Part shown: positions 10,890 to 22,980 of the stretch, in pieces
Numbering within the stretch: position 1 is the first letter of the stretch
Layout: each line of letters starts with the position of its first letter
Assembly (NCBI GenBank): GCA_015680685.1
Contig: MNCI01023672.1
Span: 135,467 to 199,466 of the forward strand
Source of the DNA: Gnetum montanum
Taxonomy: Eukaryota; Streptophyta; Gnetopsida; Gnetales; Gnetaceae
Reading direction: 5' to 3'
DNA length: 64,000 nucleotides
Made by a program: the position numbers and the translations under genes
Notes under the pieces: generated by a model
What the model was told of the DNA's origin: nothing
The model's input: the letters and a program-made list of their open reading frames with translations, nothing else
Database searches by the model: none

Positions 10890-11687
10890 AACTCTACAGA
10901 TAGACTAATTGTGGTATCTAGATAGTTACACATTGATTGTAGTCTGATATCTTCCCACCTAGACTAGTATTTTCTTTGTCATGTATGTTTTAGTCTAAAG
11001 TGAGGTGAATGATGGGATCCTAACTAATGCTACTCCTAAAGATGATGGAAAATAATCTTGACTTAAGAGAATAGGCAATAAAAAGTGAAATCTAAACTAG
11101 CCTAAGTGAGATGAGCATCTATCCTTAAATCATCCATGCACATCTTGAACCCCATGTACTACTTCTAGGATTACCAAGCACACATCACTCGAGCACTCCT
11201 AGATACGCTACTGGGTTACTAAGTAGTTACACTTAAATGTTCATGATTAAGTTTTTCTCATTCCGCATTTAACAACAGGAATAGTAAATGATGATAAAGA
11301 AATATTAACAGAGAAAAAAATAAATAATAATTAACAATTGAAGTAATTAAAGGTTAAGTGAATGCTACAATGATGAAGTAATCTCGATCTTTATTGTCGA
11401 TCATGTGCATGTCCAAGTACATCATACTTGAATAAAGGTTCCATACAATTATAATCATCGCACTGCAAGCATGCACTGGAGAAAGAATAAAAACTAATTG
11501 AAAGATAACAAAAAGACTCTATCCTAAGAATTACCAACTCCCTTCTTTCCTGTGCGCTTGAATGTTGTATTTATTGGCCTACACAAGAATCATGATATCG
11601 TGTATTTGATATTGTTATCCAATCTGCAATATCGTGTACCCGATATCGAGGATCCGATATTGGGGCCTTGCAAACCATGATTCATCA
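10890..11687 (-). repeat. TE-3: inverted LTR fragment of the TE-8 type
   Basis: On the minus strand this starts TGATGAATCATGG at 11687, with GATATC-type palindromes at 11594-11599 and 11642-11647 in U3, an AATAAAGATCGAGA polyadenylation region at about 11385-11395, and the CTTGG motifs. It aligns with the TE-8 LTRs but lacks the last 65-70 bp. It abuts the end of TE-2 head to head. The simplest reading is that TE-2 inserted into this LTR and the missing piece was lost with TE-2's left end. Confidence 0.75.
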
Positions 11688-13277
11688 ACCAGCCACATGC
11701 ACCATTGCTACTATTATCTACCAACCACAACATCAACTTTTTCTACTAAGAAGGAGACCTACTACATCCTACTATCACAAAAAGAGAAAAGAGAGAGAGA
11801 GACCACCTAGTGTTCCACTAGCCATGTGCACCATTGTCATTTTTATCTATAGCTTTTGCACATCACTACAAATAAAAAGAAGAAAGAACCCTATTGTAGT
11901 TGTTAACTACCACCATGCATCCTTCACACACACTTCACCATGATACCGCTCTAATCATCATTTGCAAATAATGGGGATGTTTTTGACATGACTACATTTG
12001 CCTACTATAGAGAGAGAGATGCACCATGTCAAGAGGCCACCTATCGACATCATGTGTCCCTATTGTGCATGCGCACTATGCTATCTACATTGTTGTAGAT
12101 GCATGGCAGCAACTACCATTAGTCAAGAGCCTTTTGCGTTGACTACCTATCCACTACCATGTTGATGTGCCACCGTTCTATCCACCTTCTTACTACCGCC
12201 ATGCTTGCACTATCTACAACACATGATCTACAGTGCATTGTAGGAGCAAGGAAGAATGTTGCTGGATCCTACCACGTAGACTAACAGAGAGAGAAGATTG
12301 TCGGATCCTCTTGTTGATGCTGTTCTTAGTGTCAAAGAAACTAAGATCCCTTGTTTTCCTCTACTGATTTCCTACTAGGAGATCCCTTTTATAGCCACTG
12401 GTCACCACCATTTTCATCACATCAATTATGTTTGGCACATAACCATCCACCACCGATGGGTACAACATAATCACCCCCATGTTATGCACCACCCGTCCAC
12501 TCTGCACATCCTACATAATGCCCACTGGTATTGATTACTACAACACTTTTTTAATGTTATTCTTACTTTTTTTATGCCTATCTTTTTTTTTCTGCTTAAC
12601 TCTTATTGATTATGCATGACATATTAGCCATCACGCTGCCTACTTAAAGCTCTTAGAGAATGAAAGGTACGATTGTCTAAATTTCTTGTGAAGATCTGGC
12701 TTGTGGGTTTTTGTGGGTGTCTATGTCTTGGCCTCAAAATGATCAAGGGAGGAATAATTTTGCTACTATCTATGGGCTATTTGAGCTGGTCTAGCCCTCT
12801 TCAAGAAATGTGCTAAGGAGACATCATTTGACTAGGTTTTGCATTGAATGTTAAAATCAATAGGAAAACGCTAGGAACATTCTGTTGCAATAGATTTTTC
12901 TTCCCTGGTAGAGATTCAATAGTTTGGTGCCTTTTATCCTTCTACTTGGGCTAATTATTTGAAGGAGGTAAAAAAGAGTATTAAATCAAAAAAAAACCCT
13001 AACCTAGTTTTTACTCCATACTTGTCTCCAATATTCATGTAGCCTTTCTTTAATATAATAATCTAAGACGAATCCATGTAAAATTGGATAACTCATAAAT
13101 CCTACCAAGTAAATAATCAATTTAGTTTAAAAATTTTGAAATCATACTAATAACAATGGATTTTCTTTAATCCTCTACATTTCCTACCTTTGGATAGAAG
13201 TTTAATCTGGCCAATTGATATATATAGAATTTTTGATCATGGCCCCATGCCTAGCATGGGTGAGGTTGACATCAATA
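11688..13277 (-). repeat. TE-4 3' LTR, outer end truncated
   Basis: It aligns with 18480-19912, sharing AACCTAGTGTTCCA-like, ATTCTTAC/TTGTT and CCATGCCTAGCATGGGTGAG blocks. On the minus strand it starts near 13277 (...TGATGTCAACCTC). The outer 220 bp or so present in the right LTR are missing. GA-rich microsatellite tracts and CAT/ACC-rich stretches occur; a 91-residue frame at 11668-11943 is not coding. Confidence 0.8.
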
Positions 13278-14639
13278 CTTAACCCCCAAAATTTAATTGC
13301 ATTGAAGTGCAAGGATAGCAAAACCATAGAAATTTTAAAATGATGCAACAAATAGACAATCAAAAAGATCATAAAACCTAGAAAAATTAAAACTTGAAAA
13401 CAAACTATCTTGATCTAAACATGATTAAAATAACAACATAATTAAAACAAAACTAGACATAGGCAACCCTTAATCATACCATCATATTTAATTAAAATCC
13501 AAATATATAATTCATTATTTTAACTACATATATATATATAATTAAAATATATAATTAAGATCTCATTCTTAATCTTCTCACAAGGTAAAAGTCAAAAGGT
13601 ATGTGAACAACTTTGAGCATAAGATCAATACTAAACTTAATGAGGAGGACAGGCTCATGTTAGATCATGGCTAGCCAAAACTTTCAAATTTTTCCTTAGG
13701 AATTTTTTTTTCTTTGACATTTTGAAAGGGAATGGGTGAAAATGGATTTTTTTTCTTTTGAATTTTGGGGAAATAGTTTAAATGGAAAATGGATTCTAGG
13801 GTGAGGATGCTACCAGACCCCATCACACTCAAGAACTTATTACACTACCAATGAACATGGTTCTCATTCTTTTTTTCTTTTTTGTAGGAAACTTTGCTCA
13901 TGGTGTACTTCATTCTTAAGGTAGGAATTCCAACATGAGTTTGGTTGATTAGTTGCACTGCTAAATACCATGGTCCTTTTGGAACTTTGCTCATGGTGTA
14001 GTTCAACCCTCATGTATGTGCCTTTAATTACAATCTAATGGAATCATAGAAGGTCTCTTGGGTGCCTAAGGGTTATCAAGTGAAGATGAACACATTTCAA
14101 CCCATTATTCATAGGACATCCCTGGATCATCAGACTTATAGGTTGGGGCTTAGGAGAGGGGAAATGGAGTTTTTCAATGTCACCTAGTGATTATAGCTAA
14201 ACATTCTCCAATGTCACACATCCTACACTCACATGAGCATGATGATTATATGATAAGTTAGCATAAATCCTATCCTTTGTAATCCAACATAATCAATAAA
14301 CTAAAACCTTGAAAAGGACTAGGAAAAATCATAGCATTATTGAAATATATAATATAGAGGAGATTTTATGTAATAGTAATAGATATATTATATAAAGCAT
14401 TATACTTACATTATTTTCCAATGGTGTTATGATGACCCAACTCCTAGTAACTCAAATGACCATAATGATTATTAAAATCATAAGAAAAGCAAAAATCAAA
14501 CCAAACTAATATGCTAAGAAAGAGATTACTAAAATGAAACGAAAACATGAAAATGTAACTATATACAAATGAAATGCATGGTGAAAGGAACAAAAGCATG
14601 CAACTAAGGATATATCAAGTGTCCACGTGGGGCACCTAA
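13278..14639 (-). other. TE-4 polypurine tract and 3' non-coding region
   Basis: Next to the LTR the minus strand reads TTTTGGGGGTTA (plus-strand 13280-13291), a plausible polypurine tract for second-strand priming. From there to about 14640 the sequence is AT-rich, with an AT microsatellite near 13530 and no recognisable coding. Confidence 0.6.
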
Positions 14640-15070
14640 GTAGAAATTTTTGAAATGAAATGCATTAAAGTTCCTATGTAACTTATGTCCTTTCACCTCA
14701 ACAACTTTGTACACATTGGGGTTAATGACATCTATAACTCGAAATGGGCCTAACCACATATGAGAGAATTTACTTTGAAGACTTGTTTGACCAAATTCTC
14801 TACCTCTTTTCTAGACTTGATCTCCTATTTTAAAGACTTTACTCACATATTTCTTGTCAAGCCATCGTTTAACAAGTTTTTGATGATTAAGATTACGAAA
14901 ATCAAGATACAATCTTAATTTTCTTGTTCATTTTTTATTAGGCACTAAATATGAGTGTTTCATAAGATGAATAGTTTTAGATCTTAGAAGTTCACCAAGT
15001 TTTTCTCTTATATAAGTTTTAATCTTACGTCTAATAGGTCTAGGTCTTTGTAAATCATCGAATAGAGATT
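14640..15070 (-). pseudogene. TE-4 RT N-terminal fragment joined to integrase C-terminus
   Basis: From about 15060 the minus strand encodes an RT N-terminal region (RRKIKTYIREKLGELL, then LRLYLDFRNLN, the first conserved RT block). It passes without a break into LVKRWLDKKYVSKVFKIGDQV, then WLGPFRVIDVINPNVYKVVEVKG, the integrase C-terminal (chromodomain-position) region. The RT palm with its catalytic aspartates, RNase H and the integrase core are missing. Stops occur at two codons. This is the same kind of deletion as in TE-2, in a different family. Confidence 0.75.
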
Positions 15071-15393
15071 TGTCTAGGAACATATTCAATGGATACATTG
15101 TCAAAATTTAGCACACCTTCTAATGTTTTAAGGGATAGGATCTCATTTATATCTTTAACCTCCCCTAATGGTGGTAGGTCATTCAGAAGAAATCCCTTTC
15201 CATCATCTTGGTGATAAGGCAAGATGTTTTCATAGATTTCTTCACCTTCTCTAGAAGTTTGATAGGGTTGGGTGGAATCTATATGAGAAAAAGGATTTAT
15301 TTTTGTAATTTCACTCACATGGTCATCTATAACATGTTCGCCATGCTCAACCTCAATAATTCCAATATAAAGGTTAGTGTATTGATTCTCCAA
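15055..15393 (-). pseudogene. TE-4 protease-RT linker segment
   Basis: An open 112-residue stretch, acidic and rich in Glu, Asp and Ile, lies between the protease and RT remnants. No domain is recognisable apart from a C-terminal FDNVSIEYVPRQISI that leads toward RT. It is part of the former polyprotein rather than a gene of its own. Its frame differs from that of the protease, implying at least one frameshift. Confidence 0.5.
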
Positions 15394-15632
15394 AGATCAA
15401 TTTTTCTAATCAAAATTTGTTACAACTTTCTTATAAAAGGGTTCTCTAGGTATAATCATATATTTATATTTTCCTTTGATAGGAATTAATAGTTCTGAGA
15501 AATCTAACCTATAGAAGACCCCAAACTTGGCTCCAAAAGTCCTAGATAAGAGCACACCATAAGTGGGTGACATGTCTACTACTAATATATTTGTATAACA
15601 TGTAAATGTAGAGTATTTTTTAAGTTGTACTT

Positions 15633-15845
15633 TTACTCTTTTAATGATCCTACTATAGGTACATTGGGTCCATCAAGTTGAATTACACTTTTTGTTTGTG
15701 GCATCATTTGTGCTCCTAAAGTCTTACATACCTTAAGTGGCATGACACTAACAGTTGCACCAGAATCCATTAAACAATTGTGGACATTCTTTCCTAAAAT
15801 AATCAAAGTCATCAAGAAAGGAGGTTGATCTTTCTTACTTGACAT
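15633..15845 (-). pseudogene. TE-4 aspartic protease
   Basis: Seventy residues contain ILGKNVHNCLMDSGATVSVMP, with the catalytic D-S-G-A intact, followed by VCKTLG and VIQLDG. This is the retropepsin fold used to mature gag-pol. The second half continues in another frame beyond 15633, as far as an FGAKFGVFYRLDF-like end near 15500. The frame matches that of gag upstream at 17183. Confidence 0.75.
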
Positions 15846-16369
15846 GGAATTATTTGCATTCTATACTAATAGTGTGTTAGGACCTTCTACGAAGTCAACT
15901 TGCCTTTTGAGGATTGGGGATTTTTCTTTTTCAGTTTTAGTTGTATGAACTATATTTTGAATCACATCTTTCATTTTGTTAAAGTATAGGAGATCATACA
16001 TTAAAATGTTGGCTTTAACTCTTTTTAAATCCTCAACTAGATCATAAGTCTTATGTTCATATTTGACTTCTTCTTGAGGTGGAGTTCTTCTAAGTATAGA
16101 AATTGGATTTAGTTGTTGTGGAGCATTTGTTTGGAATGACCCAGTTTGGTTATTTGTATTGTTTTAACTAGAAACTTTTCTACTTGAAGGAATATAAGGA
16201 TTATTCCTAGTTTGTTGTTGTGTGGTGTTCACAATGTCGCTAAGTCTATGGTAGTGAGTATTATGTGGGTTGGGATCTTTTACCATAACTTTTTCTAATG
16301 AGTAAACCTCTCCATTTTCTATTTCATGAGGCATATTAAGGAGGATAACACAGAGTTTTCCATTTTTTT

Positions 16370-17554
16370 TACTCTGAGCATTATCAACATATAGTGCTAA
16401 AAATTGAGGACAAGTCCTCTCAGAATGTTGCCTCGTGGTATGGAGGCAATAATACTCACTATTGATTGATGTACTTGGCTTCTCAAATTTTATAGAAACC
16501 TTGTTGTTGTTTCACTTTAATTCAACTACTTCATTGGAAAGTTTTTGTAGTGAAGTTAATATCTAGGTCATCTAGTTTTGAGTTTGAGTTAGAGGTTCAA
16601 CAAGATTAGATATCTTGTTTGGATTTATGATGGATTTAATTAAGGGCTTCGATTGGTCATCATTTAGACTAGTGTTAGATGGTAGGAATGAAGAAGATGT
16701 GGGACCTTGAAAACAACTATTTGTAGGTTGAGTCATTTAAAGGGGAACAAGAATTTGGAACATAGTATTCGTCATTGGAAAAGGTGGTAGAGGGTTAGGT
16801 TGCATAGGATTACTAATGTGAATCATCCCAAATTGGGTTTGTATACTATTCATGAGGGAAATTTGTTCTATCTTGACAACTTTCGGCATCGCTCCCTGTA
16901 TTTTTGTTATGTTGAGATCAGATTTGATGGCATAGGTGAAGAATGGGTCAATGGTAGAGAGGTAGAAGTTGAGGATACCATCAGGTTGTAGATGCATATC
17001 ATTTGGCACATAGGTAAGTTGATGGAGGAATTGTAAGTTGTAGTCACATACATTTTCCCTAGGTATTTTCCTCAAGCTTGTGAAATTGCTTGATGCTATG
17101 ATCGGGCTACTAAACTTGTCAAATTGGAGCAATAACTTATTTTTGAATTCTTGCCATGAGTTAATGGAGGCATTAGGGAGCATAAAAAACCATTGGATGG
17201 CTTTTCTTCTAAAATTTGTAATACCCTACATGCTACATCATTTTGTACAATGTTATGGATGCTTAATAAGGTTTCAAAACATTGTATATGTTAGTGGGCA
17301 TCACTAGTAGGGGCAGTGGGATTGAAGAACAAGTTTATGTTCTAGAGGAATTTTGGGATGTCATGATAGTTAGTGAAGTTAAATAGGTTGCTCACCAAGG
17401 GAGCTAGGGGTTGATTGGTTGTTGTTGTAGTCTAAGTTCTCCTAGAGATAGAACTTGGAAAACGTGAAGCTCGTTGTTTCCATAATGTAAAGTGATGAGT
17501 AGCTGGTCAGTTAGGGGTAGAGGTAAATGATTCTTGTTGGGAGGGTTCGCTCAT
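16370..17554 (-). pseudogene. TE-4 gag with knuckle-like motif
   Basis: It starts at ATG 17554 (MSEPSQQESFTS...), shifts frame near 17190, then runs open from 17183 to 16737 with SINSWQEFKNKLLLQFDKF, KIPRENVCDYNLQFLHQL and LQPDGILNFYLSTI. These are typical of the retrotransposon gag capsid core. Further downstream near 16460-16385 is YYCLHTTRQHSERTCPQF, a C-x-H-x4-H-x4-C knuckle-like motif with His in the usual second-Cys position. At least four stops interrupt the N-terminal part. The region between core and knuckle is rich in Asn, Thr and Gln. Confidence 0.7.
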
Positions 17555-18068
17555 AAAACAAGAATAACATATATAAATGTTAAAATAAAACTATAAAATT
17601 GAGTAAAAAGAAATAAATACTAAAATAATATTTTTTTGACAAAGAGAAAAAACACTAAAATATGCAATTTAAATATATATATATATAAGAAAAATAAATA
17701 CATGAAATTGTAATATTTATAAAATTTAAAGGAAAATAGTAAAATGAAAAGTTTTAGAAAAATAAATTTAAAATTAAATAATTAAATAAAACCACCTTAC
17801 CAAAGTCAGGACTGGGAATGAGGGTTTAAAAAAAAAGGATTAGAAATGGGTGATGAGCTCCAAAAATTTTTGGGAAATTTTTTTTTTGAGATTAGAAAAT
17901 AAAAGGCTTGAAAATTTTCAAAAAATAAAGCAAAATATTTTTTAAAACTAGGGTTGAAAATAGGGACTTTAGTGAAAAAAATAAGTTTTGAAACAAGATT
18001 GGTAAATGAGTCAATAATAAGACAAATGACAAGGAGAATTAATATGGGAAAACAAAGATTGGAAAAAT

Positions 18069-18087
18069 GGCTCTCTTTCTAGTGCCA
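18069..18087 (-). other. TE-4 primer binding site
   Basis: The minus strand reads TGGCACTAGAAAGAGAGCC, six bases inside the LTR end (...CTTCGACA). It matches the TE-1 site except at a few positions, mainly transitions. AT-rich leader sequence lies between it and the gag ATG (17555-18068), with nothing else recognisable. Confidence 0.7.
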
Positions 18088-18093
18088 AAAAGG

Positions 18094-19912
18094 TGTCGAA
18101 GTATAAATTTTGGACACATCAACACCTAAGAAAAGCTCATTTAAGGAGATTATTACCTAGGGCACCTTTCATATGGATATGAAAACTTCGGAATAGTCTC
18201 AATTGGAGAGGGTCATGTGGCATTTCAAACAAAAGTGAATTAAACTAAAAAATTAGGAAATAACTATCTTTGAAATTCAAGAATACAATAGGTAACTAGA
18301 AACTTAAATTAAATTTTCCTTGGTTCCCTACTATTGTCATTGGTCTATGTTGTCTCATTGTCGTGGACACTACCATAGCTAATGCCACTCGTAGCTACCA
18401 AGAAAAGGAGAGAGAGATTTGTTCTACCATTCCACCATCCATTTCTCTAACATCGAGAACAAGGGATCTCGATTTCTCTAACAAGGACACTACCACTGCT
18501 ATTGTTATCTACCAACTACAACATCAAATTTTGCTATTGAGAAGGAGAGTTGCTACACATTTTCATCACTGAAAGAGAGAAGAGAGAGAGAGACAACCTA
18601 GTGTTCCACCTCTATTGTGTTTGTCTATAGCTTCCATGCATCACTACAAATAGAAAGAAAAGATAACCCTGGTATAGTTGTTGATTGTTGATGTGCACCT
18701 ACCACACATGCTTCACTATGCTATAGCTACCACTGACCATCGTCTGCTAATAACAGTGTTACTACTGATGCACTACTGTTGACGTGTCTATGTCTTCCAG
18801 TTGTTGAGAGAGAGACGTGCCATGTTAGGAGGCCACATGCCTACACTGTTTGCAACACATGGTCTATAGCATGCTCTGGGAGAGAGGAAGAAGGCTGCTA
18901 GATCTTGCCATGTAGACTAAGAGAGAGAGAGAAGATCGTCAAATCCTCTTGCCAATGCTATTCTTGGTGTTAGAGAAATTAAGATCCCTTATTCTCCTCT
19001 ATTGATTTCATGTTGGAAGACCCCTTTTATGATTTCTAGTTGCCACCATTTCCATCATGCCAATTATGTTTGGGATGTAACTACCCACCACTAATGATTA
19101 TGATGTAACTACCCTTACATCATGCACCACCCATCCATTGTGCACATCCTGCGTAACACTTGATAGTGTCAATTACTACAACACTTTTTAAATGTTATTC
19201 TTGTTGTTTTTATTCCTATCTATTTTTTTCCTAACTCTTATTGATTACACATGGCATATTAGCCATCACATTACCTACTCAAAGCTCTCAAAGAATGAAA
19301 GGTATGACTATCTAAATTTCTTATGAAGATCTTGCTTGTGGGTTTTTGTGGGTGTCTACATTTTTGCCTCAAAATGATCAAGGGAGGACTAGTTTTGTTA
19401 CTATCTATAGGCTATTTTTGCTAGTCAGGCCCTCTTGAAAAAATGTGCTAAGGAGACATCATTTGACCAGGTTTTATGTTGAATGTTAAAATCAGCAGGA
19501 AAATGTTGGGAACATTCTACTGCAACAAATTTTTCTTTCCTAGTAGACATTCAGTATTTTTGGTGTCTTTTATCCTACTACTTGGGCTAATTCTTTGAAG
19601 GAGGTAAAAAATGGTATTAAATTTTAAAAAACCTTAACTTATTTTTTACTCCATACCTGTCTCCAATATTCATGTAGCCTTTCTTTAATATAATAATCTA
19701 AGATGAACCCATGTAAAATTGGATAACTCATAACTCCTACCAAGTAAATAATGATTTTCTTTTAAAAAGTTTAAAAGCATACCAATAACAATGGATTTTC
19801 TTTAATCCTCTACATTTCCTACCTTTGGATAGAATTTTAATCTATCCAGTTGAGATATATATAATTCTTGATCATGGTCCCATGCCTAGCATGGGTGAGG
19901 TTGACATTAACA
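18094..19912 (-). repeat. TE-4 5' LTR
   Basis: The LTR is about 1.82 kb. On the minus strand it starts TGTTAATGTCAACC at 19912 and ends CTTCGACA at 18094. It aligns with the left LTR over 1.4 kb. Several GA repeats are present, near 18407 and 18580 and again around 18800-18930. Confidence 0.75.
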
Positions 19913-20077
19913 ATTTTATTGTAAGCCTTGAAGAAATGAACCATACAAAAATTATAGAATATAAAATGAACAAGAAGAAAAATAACTTAGCATTGATAAT
20001 AATAACTTGAAACTATAAATTCTACTTACATCCACTAAGATCCCTTGGATCTATTAGACCAATGTTAGAATTCCTTT

Positions 20078-20175
20078 TACCATTTTTTTTTAGTTTATAA
20101 CCTAGTGTTACCTAATAGAATCAAACTTGTAACATCTAATTACCAAACCAAGACTCTTACCACTAGGCTAATAAT
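20078..20175 (-). repeat. tRNA-derived SINE-like tract
   Basis: On the minus strand CCTAGTGGTAAGAGTCTTGG resembles an RNA polymerase III A box. ACAAGTTTGATTCTAT, about 35 bp further on, resembles a B box. The tract is followed by an A-rich run (20086-20079). The pattern is that of a tRNA-related SINE or a diverged tRNA pseudogene. No target duplication was identified and the family is not recognised. Confidence 0.4.
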
Positions 20176-20799
20176 CAATAATGTTTCAGATGTGTTTTCA
20201 TCTAGACTTCTACTTTTCAATACAACCAAGAAGCATAAGACCAATTGCAATGTGACTATAAAGATAATTTCAAAAATGAGCAAATTTAAAAGTTAATTTA
20301 TAAACAAGAATTTGGTGAATTGATAATTAGAAAAAATGAGTGTATGTAAACATTTTTTTTACATGTATAATTGTATAAGGAGGATAGATGAATATGGTTT
20401 TAGATAGACTCAAAGGAAAAAAATTCCAAAATGTAGTCCAAGCACTATATAGCAATCCTAGCTATGAGAACATGATAATGAAAATTTTGTAAATAAAGGA
20501 TTTTAATATCATTAGTATGCATGAGCTTGTGAGATAGGTAAAAATATTGGAGACTCTTAAATCCAATCATCACAATATGTTGCCAACCTAAGAGGAAGAG
20601 CTATAGGAGAAATATTTAGAGGAAAGGGTAGAAGAAATTATTAGAATTTTAAGATCAAGAAAATCAAAATTAAAATCAACCCAAATCTAGTGAAGTTATG
20701 TTAAAAAATCAAAAAGGAAAAGTCACATATAGAAAAAGAGGAGGAAGAAAAAAAGTTTAATAATTATAATACAAAAAATCAAGATTATTTGAGTGTTTC

Positions 20800-21200
20800 A
20801 TTTTGTAAATTTTGGAACAAAATGCATATAATTTATAATTGCTAAGCCAAAATAGGCATTAAAACTTTATTACTACAAGAGAACAAAAATTGAAAGAACT
20901 ATACTTCATCAACACATGAGAACAAGAGAAATGAATATAAAAATAAGTATCCTACTTTTAATATAATTTTAAAAAAATTAAAAAGGATTCTTGGATCATT
21001 GATAGTAGTTATTATAACCACATGACATCTCATGAAGACAACTTAGAGAAATTTAGACCAAATTCTAACCTTGGAAATATTAAAGTAGGAAATGACAAGT
21101 AGTTACAAATTGAAGGTATTCAAAATATTACCATTAAGCTTTCAAATAGCTTCATCATAATAGTAAGTAATGTATTCTATGTCCTTACTCCCCCCTAATT
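20800..21200 (+). pseudogene. TE-5 gag knuckle and protease remnant
   Basis: Near 20806-20845 the plus strand encodes SFCKFWNKMHIIYNC, a copia-type CCHC knuckle with the second Cys changed to Trp and one residue missing. Near 20985-21030 SWIIDSSYYNHMTS is the copia protease signature (usually W-I-x-D-S-G-A-x-x-H-M), with Gly replaced by Ser. NIKVGNDK and NVFYVL follow, as expected downstream of a copia protease active site. Confidence 0.65.
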
Positions 21201-21514
21201 CTCTACTTTCAATTGGACACATGATAAAGAAATGAAGTCATGTTAAACTTTACCATGATATATGCACCATAAACAAGCCTAATGGACATCTTATCACTAA
21301 AGTTAAAACTTTTAAAAATAAAATTTATTATTTGGAGGTAATACAAATTCCAACAGATCAAGAAAATCAAATTTCAACAATTTAAAAGCCTTAAAAAAAT
21401 AGAACTCAAGAGCATTATGGAGATGAAGCTAAAAATCAACATAAAAATTATAATTAAAACATCAACAAAAATTAAAAAGTCAAGAATAAAAATCAAGCTA
21501 GGACATAGCATTAA

Positions 21515-22240
21515 ATGGTAGGCCACACATCATATAATAACATTGAAAGGATAGTCAAGGATGAGAAATCGATTAGGCTAAAAATTAGAGACATTCCAAA
21601 TGAAAAATATGAGGTATGTATCAAAGGCAAACAAATTTCATCTCCTCATAATTCTCAAGATAAACCACTTGAACTCTTGCACATGAACTTGGTTAAGCCT
21701 ATGCCTTTAATTACATTAGGATGATCTCAATGCTTTATGGTTTTTATTAATAATTTTACTTATTATACTTTGACCTATAATTTTAAAACTAAATATGAAA
21801 CATTTGCTATTTTTTATTCCATAAATTTATTGAAAATAGATTGAATTGCAAAGTGAAAGTAATAAGATTAGATCATAGAGATAAGTTTATTAATAATAAA
21901 TTTTATTAGTATTGTAATAAATATGGTATTTTACAATGATCTACATGTGGATATTTACCCCAAAGTAATACAATAGCCAAAAGAAAAAATAGATTTCTAA
22001 AAGAAATAACTAGGTACTTAAACATGTTTTACTATCAAATAAATATTGAAATCAAGTAATTCACATGACTTATTAAATCATCAATCTACTAAATTCAAGA
22101 ATAAACAAAAAACAATGTCTCTATGAACTTCTCTAAAACAAGGTACCTAGTATTTCTCATATGAAGATATTTGGTTATCATTGTTATGATAAAATTCCAA
22201 AGAAATTTTTAGACAAGTTTGATAATATAGGTTAAATATA
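21515..22240 (+). pseudogene. TE-5 pre-integrase and integrase core remnant
   Basis: The open part (21515-21724) has the pre-integrase pattern GHTSYNNIERIVKDE, ending CIKGKQISSPHN and PLELLHMNLVKPM. The next 500 bp keep recognisable integrase pieces: FMVFINNFTYYTLTY, RLDHRDKFINNKF (catalytic Asp region), YLPQSNTIAKRKNRF (containing the position of the catalytic Glu, here Ala) and YDKIPKKFLDKFD. This enzyme would insert the cDNA into the chromosome. It is inactive here. Confidence 0.65.
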
Positions 22241-22288
22241 CAATTATCTTGGCTAGAGATTTTTAGACAAGTTCAATAATATAGGTTT

Positions 22289-22368
22289 AATGATGTTATC
22301 TTGAAGTGATAAAGGAATAATTAGTTGTTGAATGATGTTATCTTGAAGTGATAAAGGAATAATTAGTT
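22289..22368. repeat. Two 38-bp direct repeats
   Basis: The same 38 bp beginning AATGATGTTATCTTGAAG occur at 22289-22326 and 22331-22368. Slightly upstream a related pair, with TTTTTAGACAAGTT, occurs at about 22207 and 22260. These local duplications lie in the tail of TE-5. From 22421 to 22975 I see no recognisable feature. Confidence 0.7.
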
Positions 22369-22980
22369 AGAGAATATTTTTGAAAAATAAAATTACACTA
22401 GAACTTCTAGATAACATAAAGAATAAGTGAATGAAATCAACTCCAAGTACAAAGTAGAAATCTTTAAAGTTAAGAAGTGTCATTAAATAAAACTTTATCT
22501 AAGCTTGGTTGAAAACCATGTAAATACTTACTACACTAAGTCGTAGAGCTATGAAAAACATAGAAAAACAATGGATGAATGAGTCTCCATGTTGGATCAT
22601 GAACACTCAAATAAGAGCACCAATATCAATAGGTGAATCATGATGAATCAAATACCATAGAAAATGTATAATTTTCAAAAGAGTTATGGCATTCCAAAAA
22701 TTATGAATTCATTGCTTTCATAATTGTACATTCTAATTAACCTTCCAAAGATAATTGAATCTTAGCCAAATATTGATAGCTATAATTGTTGTGATCCAAT
22801 TTTTATAAAAATAGGATGCATGACTGGTGAAATAATAAAACACTAATTTTATAATGTTGTTTCAAACCTTATAATTATTTTTATATGCTTTATTTTTAAA
22901 AAAAGCTTTGTAAAATGAAAAATAAGGCATGAAAGCCCAAAAGTCTTGTTTCTATTTTTTTAAAAAAAAATTGATAAGAA

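Larger units (their letters stand above)
11688..19912 (-). mobile_element. TE-4: Ty3/gypsy element with long LTRs and deleted pol
   Basis: Two related LTRs (11688-13277 and 18094-19912) flank an internal region coding on the minus strand. Its order is primer site, gag, knuckle, protease, linker, an RT N-terminal fragment joined directly to the integrase C-terminus, then a 3' non-coding region with a purine tract. The left LTR is shortened by TE-3/TE-2. The primer-site type is the same as in TE-1. No target duplication can be tested because the left end is truncated. Confidence 0.85.
20340..22420 (+). mobile_element. TE-5: decayed Ty1/copia element
   Basis: Copia order is visible on the plus strand: a zinc-knuckle remnant, protease, pre-integrase domain and integrase. 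Each has many stops and frameshifts. No RT core was found, and no LTR pair can be assigned. The flanks on both sides are AT-rich. It is among the oldest elements in the window judging by decay. Confidence 0.65.
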
